A DNA stretch of 64,000 bases from Bradyrhizobium erythrophlei (GCF_900129505.1 NZ_LT670818.1:4807001-4871000); one strand, 5' to 3'. Positions 26,434-36,468 are shown, counted from the first letter of the stretch. Numbers and translations: made by a program. The notes: generated by a model not told the origin, from the letters alone.

Positions 26434-26845
26434 CGCACGGTCTCTCTTCGGGAGGCCGGTCAGCGCTGCCGGCCGTCTAAAAACCATGCAAAAGCTTCGT
26501 GTAAAAGTCTTTAAACTTTGACCTGATTCATTCAGTTGCGCGCAATTTGTATGATGCTACCGCCGCTCTGGGAAGCCAAGGTCCATCGCAGGCCTTCAGA
26601 TATCCAGTATAGATATCAAGCGCTTACGAGTTGATCGCTGGTCCGGGTGCCGCAGGTCGGGAGGGTATGCCGGGACGCCGACCGAAGTCCCCAGGGGGCG
26701 TCCGGTAATTGAGCAGCATTCCCTGGATGGTTGGTAATTGGGCACCCAAGCGCGCAACGCTGCATACAATCTCTGCTTCCGGCCAGCCGGACTTCGGGCT
26801 GATAATCTGGTGCAGGCCATCACCCCCGGTGGCCCCGGAGCCGCC
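26434..26845. other. Intergenic region between the chemoreceptor and eutB
   Basis: 412 bases without a convincing gene. It must hold the divergent promoters of the chemoreceptor and of the eutB-hpnP-eutC unit. GATATC occurs twice, 13 bases apart (26599 and 26612). I looked for a cobalamin riboswitch because the downstream enzymes use B12 and did not recognise the conserved box. Confidence 0.5.
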
Positions 26846-28228
26846 ATGGCCTATCGCCGCACCATCGATGCCACCAGCTACGTCTTTACGGATTTGCGCG
26901 ATCTGTTGGCCAAGGCCACGCCGTCGCGCTCGGGCGATCGGCTGGCCGGGATCGCAGCCGAGAGCGCCGAGCAGATGATCGCGGCGCGGATGGCGCTGGC
27001 GGACGTTCCCTTGCGGCAATTCCTGCAGGAAGCGGTGATTCCCTATGAAGACGATGAAGTCACCCGCCTGATCGTCGATACGCACGACCGGTCGGCCTTC
27101 GCGCCGGTTGCTCCGCTGACGGTTGGCGCGTTCCGCGACTGGCTGCTGTCGGACGCGGCAACCGGTGAAACGCTGCGGAAGCTATCCCGCGGCATCACGC
27201 CGGAGATGGCCGCGGCGGTTTCCAAGCTGATGCGCAATCAGGATCTCATCTTGGTGGCGAAGAAATGCCAGGTGACATCGGCCTTCCGCAACACCATCGG
27301 CCTGCGCGGGCGCATGAGCGCGCGGCTGCAGCCCAATCATCCCTTCGACGATGCCAGAGGCATCACCGCTTCGATCCTCGACGGGCTCATGCTCGGATCC
27401 GGCGACGCCTGCATCGGCATCAATCCGGCGAGCGACGATCCGGCGGTCATCGGCGGCCTGCTGCGGCTGCTCGACGAGATCATCATGCGGCTGCGGATCC
27501 CGACCCAGTCGTGCGTGCTGACCCATGTGACGACCACGCTCGGCCTGATCGAGCAGGGCGTGCCGGTCGATCTGGTGTTCCAGTCGATTGCGGGCACCGA
27601 AGCCGCCAACCGGAGCTTTGGCGTCGATCTTTCGCTGCTGGGTCAGGGCCGCGAGGCGGGATTGTCGTTGCAGAGGGGAACCGTCGGCAACAACGTGATG
27701 TATTTCGAAACCGGGCAGGGCTCGGCGCTGTCGGCCAATGCCCATCACGGCGTCGATCAGCAGACCTGCGAAGCGCGCGCCTATGCCGTTGCTCGCGCGT
27801 TCGATCCGCTTCTGGTCAACAGCGTGGTCGGCTTCATCGGCCCGGAATATCTCTATGACGGCAAGGAAATCATCCGCGCCGGGCTCGAGGACCATTTCTG
27901 CGGCAAGCTGCTCGGCCTGCCGCTCGGCGTCGACGTCTGCTACACCAACCATGCCGAGGCCGATCAGGACGACATGGACAATCTCCTGACGCTGCTCGCC
28001 GCGGCCGGCGTTACCTTCATCATGGGGGTGCCGGGGGCTGATGACATTATGTTGAACTACCAATCCACCTCGTTCCACGACGCGCTTTACGTCCGTGATC
28101 TGTTCGGCCTGAAGCGGGCGCCGGAATTCGACGACTGGCTGTTACGCACGGGGCTTGTCGACGCCGATTTTCGCCTGTCCGGCAACACGGGGCAGCTGCC
28201 CGATTTTGCTTCGCGCCTGATCGCATGA
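26846..28228 (+). CDS. eutB: Ethanolamine ammonia-lyase large subunit
   Basis: A 460-residue protein matching EutB over its length (the enteric protein is about 453). EutB forms the catalytic TIM barrel that, with adenosylcobalamin held by EutC, converts ethanolamine to acetaldehyde and ammonia. Typical segments are LRKLSRGITPEMAAAVSKLM, NTIGLRGRMSARLQPNHP, LTHVTTTLGLIEQGVPVDLV, and LPLGVDVCYTNHAEADQDDM. The ATG at 26846 (MAYRRTIDATSYVF) is chosen over an upstream in-frame codon. The partner eutC lies downstream, separated from it by hpnP. No microcompartment genes are present, as in many soil bacteria. Confidence 0.92.
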   Translation: MAYRRTIDATSYVFTDLRDLLAKATPSRSGDRLAGIAAESAEQMIAARMALADVPLRQFLQEAVIPYEDDEVTRLIVDTHDRSAFAPVAPLTVGAFRDWLLSDAATGETLRKLSRGITPEMAAAVSKLMRNQDLILVAKKCQVTSAFRNTIGLRGRMSARLQPNHPFDDARGITASILDGLMLGSGDACIGINPASDDPAVIGGLLRLLDEIIMRLRIPTQSCVLTHVTTTLGLIEQGVPVDLVFQSIAGTEAANRSFGVDLSLLGQGREAGLSLQRGTVGNNVMYFETGQGSALSANAHHGVDQQTCEARAYAVARAFDPLLVNSVVGFIGPEYLYDGKEIIRAGLEDHFCGKLLGLPLGVDVCYTNHAEADQDDMDNLLTLLAAAGVTFIMGVPGADDIMLNYQSTSFHDALYVRDLFGLKRAPEFDDWLLRTGLVDADFRLSGNTGQLPDFASRLIA

Positions 28229-28384
28229 GGGCGGCAAAAGGCCGCCGCCGGAGTCGTTTTCAGGCAACCATTCGATCCCCGGCGGGTTGGAACCGCTGCC
28301 ACAATCTTGAGGAATTTATAGCCGAGCGTTGATGGGCATGCTTAACTTTGTTCGGGTCTTGCCGGATATCGCAGAGGAAATCTG

Positions 28385-29971
28385 ATGAGAGCTGAGGGCA
28401 TCGAGACGGTACGACGTATCCTGTGCGTCTTTCCGCGCTATACGTCTTCGTTCGGCACGTTCGAATACGCCTATCCCCTGACCGACGGCGTCCAGGCCTT
28501 CATGCCGCCGCAGGGGTTGTTGCTGATCGCGGCCTATCTGCCCGCCAACTGGCCGGTCCGCTTCATCGACGAGAATATCCGCCTCGCCTCGAAGGAAGAC
28601 TTCGAGTGGGCGGAAGCGGTGTTCGTCAGCGGCATGCACATCCAGCGCCAGCAGATGAACGACATCTGCCGCCGCGCCCATGCGTTCGATCTTGCGGTTG
28701 CGATCGGTGGTCCCTCGGTCAGCGCCTGCCCGGACTACTATCCCTCGTTCGACTATCTCCACGTCGGGGAACTCGGCGATGCGACCGACGATCTGATCGC
28801 GCGGCTGGCGCGCGATCCGGCGCGGCCGGAACGGCAGGTGGTGCTGAAGACCAACGACCGCGTCGCCATGACCGACTTCCCGATTCCGGCCTACGAACTC
28901 GCCGAAGTCAAAAAATATTTTCTCGGTTCGATCCAGTATTCGAGCGGCTGTCCCTATCAGTGCGAATTCTGCGACATCCCCGGGCTCTACGGCCGCAACC
29001 CGCGGCTGAAGACGCCGCAGCAGATCACCGCCGAACTCGACCGGCTGCTCGAATGCGGGGTGACGGGCTCGGTGTATTTCGTCGACGACAATTTCATCGG
29101 CAACCGCAAGGCGGCGCTGGATTTGCTGCCGCATCTCGTCGAGTGGCAGAAGAGGACCGGCTACGTGATGCGGCTGGCCTGTGAGGCGACGCTCAACATC
29201 GCCAAGCGACCGGAGATTCTCGAGAAGATGCGCGAGGCGTTCTTCGTCACGATTTTCTGCGGCATCGAGACGCCGGATCCCGACGCGCTGAAGGCGATGC
29301 ACAAGGACCACAACATGATGGTCCCGATCCTGGAAGGCGTGCGCACCATCAACGGCTACGGGATGGAGGTCGTTTCCGGCATCATCATGGGGCTGGATAC
29401 CGACAAGCCGGAGACCGGCGAGGCGCTGCTCGGCTTTGTCGATGAATCCCGGATTCCCCTGCTGACGATCAATCTGTTGCAGGCTTTGCCGAAGACGCCG
29501 CTGTGGGACCGCCTTGCGCGCGAAAACCGGCTGATCGAGGACGACAGCCGCGATTCAAACGTCGATTTCCTGCTGCCCTATGACCAGGTCGTCGAATCCT
29601 GGAAGAAATGCATGAAAGTCGCATTCGAGCCGGAGCGACTTTACGCCCGTTACCAGCACCAGGTGGATTTCACCTATGCCAACCGCATCAAGGTGCCGGT
29701 GACCCCGGAGCAAAAGACCTGGGCCAATATCAAGCGCGGGCTGATCATGCTCCGGAACATTTTCTGGAAAGTCGGCGTGCTCGGCGATTACAGGAAGGTG
29801 TTCTGGAAATTCGCTTTGCCCCGCCTGAAGCACGGCGACATCGAGGGGCTGATTTCGGTAGCCCTCGTCGCGCATCATCTGATCACGTTCGCGCGGCTGG
29901 CCTCGGTCGGACAGCACAGCGCCTCGAACTATTCGATCCGGCTGCGCGAGGCCTCGGTTCCCGCCGAGTAA
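28385..29971 (+). CDS. hpnP: Hopanoid C-2 methylase HpnP (B12-binding radical SAM)
   Basis: A 528-residue radical SAM enzyme with an N-terminal cobalamin-binding domain (about residues 10-150, VAIGGPSVSACPDYYPSFDY and LHVGELGD) and a radical SAM core whose iron-sulfur cysteines are Cys189, Cys193 and Cys196 (SGCPYQCEFCDIPG). The C-terminal DUF4070-type region ends the protein. Length, architecture and closeness to a full hopanoid locus match HpnP, which methylates C-2 of hopanoids using S-adenosylmethionine and methylcobalamin. It follows eutB by 156 bases and precedes eutC by three bases. A GGAAC at 28289 resembles the minus-35 element of EcfG promoters, which control hpnP in Rhodopseudomonas, but no matching minus-10 is found. 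Confidence 0.85.
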   Translation: MRAEGIETVRRILCVFPRYTSSFGTFEYAYPLTDGVQAFMPPQGLLLIAAYLPANWPVRFIDENIRLASKEDFEWAEAVFVSGMHIQRQQMNDICRRAHAFDLAVAIGGPSVSACPDYYPSFDYLHVGELGDATDDLIARLARDPARPERQVVLKTNDRVAMTDFPIPAYELAEVKKYFLGSIQYSSGCPYQCEFCDIPGLYGRNPRLKTPQQITAELDRLLECGVTGSVYFVDDNFIGNRKAALDLLPHLVEWQKRTGYVMRLACEATLNIAKRPEILEKMREAFFVTIFCGIETPDPDALKAMHKDHNMMVPILEGVRTINGYGMEVVSGIIMGLDTDKPETGEALLGFVDESRIPLLTINLLQALPKTPLWDRLARENRLIEDDSRDSNVDFLLPYDQVVESWKKCMKVAFEPERLYARYQHQVDFTYANRIKVPVTPEQKTWANIKRGLIMLRNIFWKVGVLGDYRKVFWKFALPRLKHGDIEGLISVALVAHHLITFARLASVGQHSASNYSIRLREASVPAE

Positions 29972-29974
29972 CCG

Positions 29975-30763
29975 ATGACGAAACCGCTCGTGCCATCGTC
30001 CCGCTCGCTGACCGACCTGCGGGACCTTACCCCGGCAAGGGTCGGGCTTGGCCGCGTCGGCGCCAGCTTGCCGACCGAGGCGCTGCTCGACTTCACGCTC
30101 GACCATGCCCGTGCCCGCGATGCCGTTCATGCCGCCTTCGATTCGCCCGCGATCGTGTCGGGCCTGCACGATCTCGGCCTTGCGGCGATCGAGGTCCATA
30201 GCCGCGCCCGCAACCGGACCGACTATCTGCGGCGGCCGGATCTCGGACGGATGCTCGACCCGGCCTCGCAGCATCTGCTGGCGGGCCATGGCGGCGCCGC
30301 CTGCCGGCTTGCGGTCGTCGTCGGTGACGGCCTGTCGCCGACGGCGGTCAACGCGCATGCCACTCGGCTCCTCCATAGTCTGGTGCCGCGACTTCTCGTC
30401 GACGGCATCGAAATCGGCCGTGCCGTGGTCGCGGGCGGTGCGCGCGTCGCCCTCGGCGACGAGATCGGTGCGATTCTCGGCGCCGGCATGATCCTGATGC
30501 TGATCGGTGAGCGGCCGGGCCTGTCGGCCTCCGATAGTCTGGGCGCCTATGTGACCTTTGCGCCCAAGGCCGGCCGCACGGATGCCGAGCGCAATTGCGT
30601 CTCCAATATCCACAGCAAGGGGCTCGGCTATGACGAGGCCGCGTTCAGGATTGCGTGGCTGGTTCGCGAGGGCCTGTCCCGCGGGGTGACCGGCGTCGCG
30701 CTCAAGGATGAAAGCGGGGAGGCGGCGCCCCGCCCCATCGCCGCGAACTCAGGTTTGAGCTGA
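29975..30763 (+). CDS. eutC: Ethanolamine ammonia-lyase small subunit
   Basis: A 262-residue EutC. It begins like the family ([19 protein letters not shown], then [20 protein letters not shown]), and the cobalamin-binding C-terminal part shows [31 protein letters not shown], and the conserved Cys/His-containing [12 protein letters not shown]. It starts three bases after hpnP, so translation is probably coupled to hpnP. With EutB it forms the B12-dependent lyase. In most genomes eutC directly follows eutB. Here hpnP is inserted between them. Confidence 0.92.
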   Translation: MTKPLVPSSRSLTDLRDLTPARVGLGRVGASLPTEALLDFTLDHARARDAVHAAFDSPAIVSGLHDLGLAAIEVHSRARNRTDYLRRPDLGRMLDPASQHLLAGHGGAACRLAVVVGDGLSPTAVNAHATRLLHSLVPRLLVDGIEIGRAVVAGGARVALGDEIGAILGAGMILMLIGERPGLSASDSLGAYVTFAPKAGRTDAERNCVSNIHSKGLGYDEAAFRIAWLVREGLSRGVTGVALKDESGEAAPRPIAANSGLS

Positions 30764-30985
30764 TGTCACAAACCGGAGAGCTGAGGCGGATATCGCAATA
30801 TCCGCGGCGATTTTGCCGACCCTCGCGCGCTTGCGAGAAGCGGGGCAGACCTGCTACATCTGTCGCAGCAGATTTATCCTATATTTTCAACGGCTAGCGC
30901 CGATATAACAGGGCCCGTCGCGGCCTCATTCGCGCCCGGGAATTTAAGCTATACAAATTGAGCTGATGTGAGGACTGGACAGGGC

Positions 30986-33379
30986 ATGCTCGAAAAGAAC
31001 GGCGACAGCGAGGTTCACGTCGAGAAGGACGAGCACCGGCCGGGCGCGAGCATCGCCTTCGGGCTGGAGCGGCTGGGGCTGATCGCGGTCAAGGCGCCGA
31101 TTCTGTCCTGCCTCATTCTGGTCGGCCTGGTCATTGCCGCTTTGTTCGGCATCGACCGCATCAAGATCGACGACTCGCTCAGCCAGTTGTTCCGCTCCAA
31201 TTCCAAGGAATACCGGCAATACGAGGCCGAAACCAAGCGCTTCCCGGCGGTCGAATTCGACGTTCTGGTCGTGGTCGAGGGCAAGACGCTGCTCAAGCGC
31301 GAAAACCTCGAGAAGCTGCGCGATCTCGTCACCGATCTGCAACTCGTCGACGGCACGCGCGGCCTGATTTCGCTGTTCTCGGCGCGCCAGGCGCCGGCGC
31401 CCGGCAAGCTGCCGGCGGCGCTGTTCCCCTCGGACCTGCCGCAGGGCGCCGACTACGACAAGTTCATCGAGACCGTCAAATCCAACGAGATCATCCGCGG
31501 AAAATTGCTGTCCGAGGACGGCACGCTGGCACTGGTCGTGCTGTCGCTTGAACCGGACGTGGTCGCCAGCAACAACCTCGCCAGGACGATCGGCGATATC
31601 CGCAAGGCGATGGCCGAGGACCTCCAGGGCTCCGGCCTCAACGCGGAATTGTCGGGCGTTCCCGTCATGCAGCTCGAAATCCGCAATGCGGTCAAGCGCG
31701 ACGGGTTGACCTACAACGTGCTGGGCATCCTGGCCGGCTGCATCATCGCGATCATCTTTTTCCGCAAGATATCGTTCATGATCGTCGCCGCCTTCCCGCC
31801 GATCATCGCGATCGTGCTGGCGCTCGGCGGCCTCGGCTGGGCCAATTTCAACCTCAACATGTTCCTGAACGTGATGACGCCGCTGATCATGGTCATCAGT
31901 TTCTCGGACTCGATGCAGCTGACCTTCGCGGCGCGCGACCGTCTGATCGCGGGCCAGGACAAATTCACCGCGTTCAAGAACGCCGTGCTGGTGGTCGGGC
32001 CGGCCTGTGTGCTGACCCATGGCACCGCCGGCATCTCGTTCATCGCGCTGCAATTCTCCAACTCCGACCTGATCCGGAAATTCGGCGAGGCGGGACTGGC
32101 CGCCACTATCATCGCGCTGATCGCGGTGCTGTCGCTGGTGCCGGTGTTCGGCGTGCTGCTGGTTCGCAACGAAAGGGTTTTCGCGGTAAAATTCCAGGGT
32201 GCCGACGCCGGCGTCCAGATGCTGCGCAATTTCTGTTACTGGATCGCGGTGCGCATGGTCAGCCGGCCCGGCCTGTTCAGCCTGATCGCGGTGATCTTCG
32301 TCGGCGGCCTCGCGGTGGTCTATGCCAACCTCGAGCCGCGTTACCGGCTCGCCGACCAGGTGCCGGACAAGCAGCAGGCGGTGGCGGCAAGCGGCCGTCT
32401 CGACGCCAAACTCACCGGCGCCAATGCGATCGACGTGCTGATCGAATTCCCCAAGGGCGCCTCGCTCTATTCACCGGAAACGCTGCAGACCATCGCCGAT
32501 GTCCACGCCACGGTGGAGAAGCAGGCCGGCGTCGGCAACGTCTGGTCGCTGGAAACGCTGCGGCGGTGGCTCGCGGAAAAGGCGGGAAGCAATGACGTCG
32601 CGACCCTGAGGGAATATGTCGACGTCATTCCCAAATATCTGGTGCGGCGCTTCATTTCCGCCGAGCAGGATGCTGTGGTGGTCTCGGGCCGGGTGCCCGA
32701 TCTCGATTCAAGTCAAATTCTTCCCGTCGTCGAGAATCTCGATCGCACGCTGGACGCGGTGCGCAAGGCGCATCCTGGCTACCAGATCGCGGTCACCGGC
32801 CTGTCGGCGATCGCCGCCCGCAACAGTGCCAACATGATCGAGAAGCTCAATCGCGGGCTGACGATCGAGTTCGCGCTGGTCGCGGTCTTCATCGGGCTGG
32901 CGTTCCGTTCGGTGGTGGTGATGTTCTCCTGCATCCTGCCGGGCATCTTCCCGGTGGTGCTGTCGGGCACGGTGCTGTTTCTGCTCGGGGAGGGGCTGCA
33001 ATTCGCCAGCGTCGTGGCGCTGACGGTATCGTTCGGCCTCGGACTGAGTGCCACGATTCACTTCCTCAACCGGCTCAGACTCGAATCCAGGCCAGGCGTC
33101 AGTCCGGAACTGGCGGTCGAACGCGCCACCGTGCTGGTCGGCCCGGCGCTGATCCTGACCACGGTGGTGCTGGCCTGCGGCCTGGTGGTGACGGTGTTCT
33201 CCGACCTGCCGTCGCTGCGGCTGTTCGGCTGGCTCAGCGCCTTCTCGATGGTCGCGGCGCTGATCGCGGATCTCTTCATCCTGCGGCCGACGTCGATGTT
33301 CCTGATCAACCTGTCGCAGCGGCTGCGCGGGACGCAAACTCACGCCAAGCCGGCGGAGGAAGCCGGACCCAACGGCTAA
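30986..33379 (+). CDS. RND/MMPL-family transporter
   Basis: A 797-residue inner-membrane protein of the RND superfamily (MMPL/HpnN type). The first transmembrane helix is near residues 35-52 (LSCLILVGLVIAALFGIDRI), followed by a large periplasmic loop, five clustered helices, then a repeat of the same pattern (MVSRPGLFSLIAVIFVGG onward). The helix carrying KRDGLTYNVLGILAGCIIAI and the two-fold repeat are typical. It is a paralogue of HpnN encoded at 45250, about half as similar to it by eye, and sits beside hpnP, so lipid or hopanoid export is a fair inference. The start ATG at 30986 is chosen over an upstream GTG at 30968. A hairpin follows the stop. Confidence 0.8.
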   Translation: MLEKNGDSEVHVEKDEHRPGASIAFGLERLGLIAVKAPILSCLILVGLVIAALFGIDRIKIDDSLSQLFRSNSKEYRQYEAETKRFPAVEFDVLVVVEGKTLLKRENLEKLRDLVTDLQLVDGTRGLISLFSARQAPAPGKLPAALFPSDLPQGADYDKFIETVKSNEIIRGKLLSEDGTLALVVLSLEPDVVASNNLARTIGDIRKAMAEDLQGSGLNAELSGVPVMQLEIRNAVKRDGLTYNVLGILAGCIIAIIFFRKISFMIVAAFPPIIAIVLALGGLGWANFNLNMFLNVMTPLIMVISFSDSMQLTFAARDRLIAGQDKFTAFKNAVLVVGPACVLTHGTAGISFIALQFSNSDLIRKFGEAGLAATIIALIAVLSLVPVFGVLLVRNERVFAVKFQGADAGVQMLRNFCYWIAVRMVSRPGLFSLIAVIFVGGLAVVYANLEPRYRLADQVPDKQQAVAASGRLDAKLTGANAIDVLIEFPKGASLYSPETLQTIADVHATVEKQAGVGNVWSLETLRRWLAEKAGSNDVATLREYVDVIPKYLVRRFISAEQDAVVVSGRVPDLDSSQILPVVENLDRTLDAVRKAHPGYQIAVTGLSAIAARNSANMIEKLNRGLTIEFALVAVFIGLAFRSVVVMFSCILPGIFPVVLSGTVLFLLGEGLQFASVVALTVSFGLGLSATIHFLNRLRLESRPGVSPELAVERATVLVGPALILTTVVLACGLVVTVFSDLPSLRLFGWLSAFSMVAALIADLFILRPTSMFLINLSQRLRGTQTHAKPAEEAGPNG

Positions 33380-33391
33380 GTCGATGGCATG

Positions 33392-33420
33392 CGCGGACGT
33401 CGCCGACGGCCGCGTCCGCG
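33392..33420 (+). terminator. Candidate terminator hairpin
   Basis: Arms CGCGGACG (33392-33399) and CGTCCGCG (33413-33420) are perfectly complementary with a 13-base loop, followed by AAATCTTTGTTTATCTTTTC. The T-rich tail is interrupted, so it is a plausible but imperfect intrinsic terminator for the RND gene. Confidence 0.45.
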
Positions 33421-33582
33421 AAATCTTTGTTTATCTTTTCAATGATATCGGTGACGGCGAACTCGGGCGCTCCCTGGCCGAACCGCGTACTCGACTTGGG
33501 TCCCCGGCGGGGGTATTGGCGGCAGGTCAGGGCGCATTGCGTTCCCTAAGTCGAACATTTTGGTTCAGCTCAGAGTGCGCTC

Positions 33583-35271
33583 ATGAATCGCAAACAGCGC
33601 CGCGCCGCGGCCAAATTTGGACGGGCGTCGAACAATTCGCTTGAGGAGACCGCAGCCGCAGCCGCGGTTACGCCCGGTGCTGCCGAACTCCTGCAGACAG
33701 GTCTCAAGCACCAGCAGGCGGGACGATTGACCGAGGCCGAGGCCTGTTATCGGCGAGTGCTGGCGGCCCATCCAGACCATGCGGACGCGCTGCACCTGCT
33801 GGGTGTCATTGCTCACCAGGTGGGACGCCGTGATCTGGCTGTCGAATTGATCGGCCAGGCCATTAAACAGAACGGACACAATCCAGTCTATTTTTCCAAC
33901 CTTGGTGTCGTGCTGAAGGATCAAGGCAAGCTCGACGAGGCAATGACCGCCTATCGTCAGGCCATCCGACTAAGGCCCGACTATGCCGAGGCTTATTCCA
34001 ACCTCGGGTATGCGCTGTGGGACCAGGGCAAGCTCGACGAGGCGGTCGCCGCCTGTCGCCAGGCAATCCGCTTCAATCCCGGCCTGGCCGAGGCGCATTC
34101 CAACCTTGGCATAGCGCTAAAGGGCCGGGGCAGGCTCGACGAGGCGGTTGCCGCCGCGCGCGAGGCTATTCGCATCAGGCCCGACTTTGCCGACGCACAT
34201 TCCAACCTCGGCATAGCGCTGAAGGACCAGGGCAAGCTCGAGGAAGCCATTGCCGCCTGCCGACAAGCCATTCGTTTCAATCCCGACTTTGCCGACGCGC
34301 ATTGGAACGAATCATTGCTTAGCCTGCTCACCGGCGATTTCGAGCGCGGCTGGGCCAAGAGCGAATGGCGCTGGAAGAGCGGTTCGTCCGGCTTGTCGAG
34401 GCGCAATTTCACGCAGCCCCTCTGGCTTGGTGCGGAGACGCTCGACCGTCAGTCGATCCTCCTCCACAGCGAGCAGGGGTTGGGCGACACGATCCAATTT
34501 TGTCGCTACGCCCCTCTGGTCGCCGCGCGCGGTGCTCGCGTTATCCTTGAGGTTCAGGAGCCGCTTCGTGAACTCATGTCCGGCCTTGCTGGTGTGTCGC
34601 ATTGCGTCTCCAAGGGGGAGGCGCTGCCGGATTTCGACCTGCATTGCCCGTTGCTCAGCCTGCCGTTGGCGTTCGGAACCCGGCTCGACACAATTCCGTC
34701 GACGACGCCGTATTTGTGCGCGCCAGTGCATGGGCAGGACTGGGAAGCGCGGCTTGGGCCAAAAGATCGAACCAGGATCGGCTTGGTCTGGTCTGGAAAT
34801 CCGGCACATCGGGACGATCGCAAGCGATCCATCGAGCTCAATGCGCTATCGCCTCTGTTCGATGTCGCGGCGACATTCGTGAGCCTGCAAAAAGATCTCC
34901 GCGTCGGCGACGAAGCGGCGTTGACGGAGCGAAGCAATATCATCAACCTTGGCCAGTCGCTCGAAAGTTTCGCCGACACGGCGGCGCTGATTTCGCACCT
35001 CGACCTCGTCATTTCGGTCGATACCAGCGTCGCTCACCTGGCGGGCGCCCTCGGCCGGCCGGTGTGGGTTCTGCTGCCGTTTGTTCCCGACTGGCGTTGG
35101 CTGCTCGGTCGGGACGACAGTCCCTGGTATCCGACAGCGCGCCTGTTCAGGCAAGCCGACACCTGCGATTGGCGCGGCGTGGTGGACCGCGTACGCACAG
35201 CCCTGCATGATTTGGTCGAAAATAAGCGGGCGGACCCGGTCCTATACCTGACAGCAAACATTCCAAGATGA
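33583..35271 (+). CDS. TPR protein with glycosyltransferase-like C-terminal domain
   Basis: A 562-residue protein. After a basic, Ala-rich start (MNRKQRRAAAKFGRAS) come about six tetratricopeptide repeats (residues 35-245). Four of them are near-identical 34-residue units (LDEAVAACRQAIRFNPGLAE and similar), reflected in the DNA as a 102-base period from about 33916. Residues 250-550 resemble a GT9/GT41-type glycosyltransferase fold: LLHSEQGLGDTIQFCRYAPL, RIGLVWSGNPAHRDDRKRSI and LDLVISVDTSVAHLAGALGR. Such proteins are predicted to glycosylate proteins or lipids, with the TPR binding the acceptor. Internal DNA repeats make copy number variation likely. Confidence 0.8.
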   Translation: MNRKQRRAAAKFGRASNNSLEETAAAAAVTPGAAELLQTGLKHQQAGRLTEAEACYRRVLAAHPDHADALHLLGVIAHQVGRRDLAVELIGQAIKQNGHNPVYFSNLGVVLKDQGKLDEAMTAYRQAIRLRPDYAEAYSNLGYALWDQGKLDEAVAACRQAIRFNPGLAEAHSNLGIALKGRGRLDEAVAAAREAIRIRPDFADAHSNLGIALKDQGKLEEAIAACRQAIRFNPDFADAHWNESLLSLLTGDFERGWAKSEWRWKSGSSGLSRRNFTQPLWLGAETLDRQSILLHSEQGLGDTIQFCRYAPLVAARGARVILEVQEPLRELMSGLAGVSHCVSKGEALPDFDLHCPLLSLPLAFGTRLDTIPSTTPYLCAPVHGQDWEARLGPKDRTRIGLVWSGNPAHRDDRKRSIELNALSPLFDVAATFVSLQKDLRVGDEAALTERSNIINLGQSLESFADTAALISHLDLVISVDTSVAHLAGALGRPVWVLLPFVPDWRWLLGRDDSPWYPTARLFRQADTCDWRGVVDRVRTALHDLVENKRADPVLYLTANIPR

Positions 35272-35470
35272 AGACGGCGTGAAACGCAAACGGCGCGAGA
35301 TCGCCGCGTCGGACCGCCGACGCGCAGCGCGTGTGTCTGAACATCTCGATCATCGGCGCACCGCGAGAATTCGTGCGCTGTGCAATCTGGTCGCTGCCGA
35401 GGCGGAGCGGATGTGCGGAATGCCGCAGCCGTCAGGCTCCCGATCGGATCATGATCGAGAGGCTGCGGCG

Positions 35471-35971
35471 TCAGCTCTTCACCATCGTGATGTTCACGCC
35501 CTTGATCTCGCCCTTGGAGCTGATCTCGACGGTCTGCCGGTTGCCATTGGTCTGCAAGGTCAGGCTGGCGGCAAATCCGGCGGCCTGCACGAACACCTCG
35601 ATCCTGCCACCGCCGGCGGTGCCCTGCAGACTGCCGTTCACATTGCGGCTGGCTTCGCTCCAATAGCCCGAAATCCGGTCGCCCTGGCTCTGCACATCGC
35701 TGCTCAGGTCGAATTTATAGCTGTCGCTGGCGCAATGCAGGCTCTGCTTCAGGCCGAGGCCCGTGCCGTCGACCTTGTAGTCGGCCTTGCAGCGGATGCG
35801 CTCGATGGTGCCGTCGGAGAGGGCCACGGTGCCGTTTCCGGACCATGCACCGCTAAAGCCGGCAAAGGGGCCCGACTGGGCATGGCTCGCCGTCACCGAC
35901 AGCATGAGGACGGCGCCGACGCCGGCAGACTTGATCGCCTGCCTAAACAGGCTGGAGCCAAACAGTTTCAT
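35471..35971 (-). CDS. Secreted hypothetical protein
   Basis: A 166-residue protein from the ATG at 35971, chosen because TTGAGGGAA lies about eight bases upstream. A Sec signal (KSAGVGAVLMLSVTASHAQS) precedes a beta-rich mature part with GFSGAWSGNGTVALSDGTIE, IRCKADYKVDGTG and SGYWSEASRNVNGSLQG. Two cysteines, in RCKADY and LHCASD, could form a disulfide. It looks like a conserved rhizobial periplasmic protein with a lipocalin-like strand pattern, but I do not recognise a named family. The region 35272-35470 downstream contains no convincing gene. Confidence 0.65.
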   Translation of the reverse strand: MKLFGSSLFRQAIKSAGVGAVLMLSVTASHAQSGPFAGFSGAWSGNGTVALSDGTIERIRCKADYKVDGTGLGLKQSLHCASDSYKFDLSSDVQSQGDRISGYWSEASRNVNGSLQGTAGGGRIEVFVQAAGFAASLTLQTNGNRQTVEISSKGEIKGVNITMVKS

Positions 35972-36468
35972 TCGCATTTCCCTCAAATTGACGTTCCAAT
36001 GAAAGATACGTCTCGCCGCATCGAAGATTTAGTATCGCCGCAGTGTGTCAGGTTCAAATGACACATCGAACGCCGCGCGCGATGACGCTGACTGGTTCAT
36101 CCAACTACATAATGACACAAACCGGGCGGCGCTAGCGAACCGCTTTTTCGCGTCGGCAGATCGAAACAGCTAGGTTTTGGATTCCGATAAGCTGGTTCCA
36201 GGCGTGGCCAGTTTGCAACGGCCACATGCCAAATGGCCAACGAAAAAATAATCCCTTGATATCAACCGGTTAATAGCGTCATTGAATCCGGGCGCAGAGG
36301 ATCGCGATTCGCGTTGGTATCGCCGTAAATTTGGCCGCATTTACCAGCGCTTCTGGTCCTCTCGTTGCCGCGTTTCGCGGCGCTTGCAATCCGCCCAGTC
36401 GGTCCCGGTCATGTCTTGCATCATGCGGGATTGGAATCCTCTGCCGTCAGTCAGAATGAAGGAACACG
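35972..36468. other. Intergenic region
   Basis: 497 bases with no supported gene. It holds a dyad TGTGTCA-N8-TGACACA at about 36039-36060 whose loop GGTTCAAA resembles a tRNA T-loop. No acceptor stem or anticodon arm is present, so it is not a tRNA. The right part presumably holds the promoter of the Cys-rich protein. Confidence 0.5.

Noticed and set aside
26434..26845. Cobalamin riboswitch upstream of eutB-hpnP-eutC
   Set aside because: The conserved B12-box and associated stems were looked for and not recognised.
28289..28293. GGAAC as an EcfG-type minus-35 element for hpnP
   Set aside because: No CGTT-like minus-10 occurs 16-17 bases downstream; the nearest GCGTT is about 32 bases away, so the promoter call is not supported.
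36039..36060. tRNA-like T-arm in the dyad with GGTTCAAA loop
   Set aside because: No acceptor stem, D-arm or anticodon arm can be paired around it.
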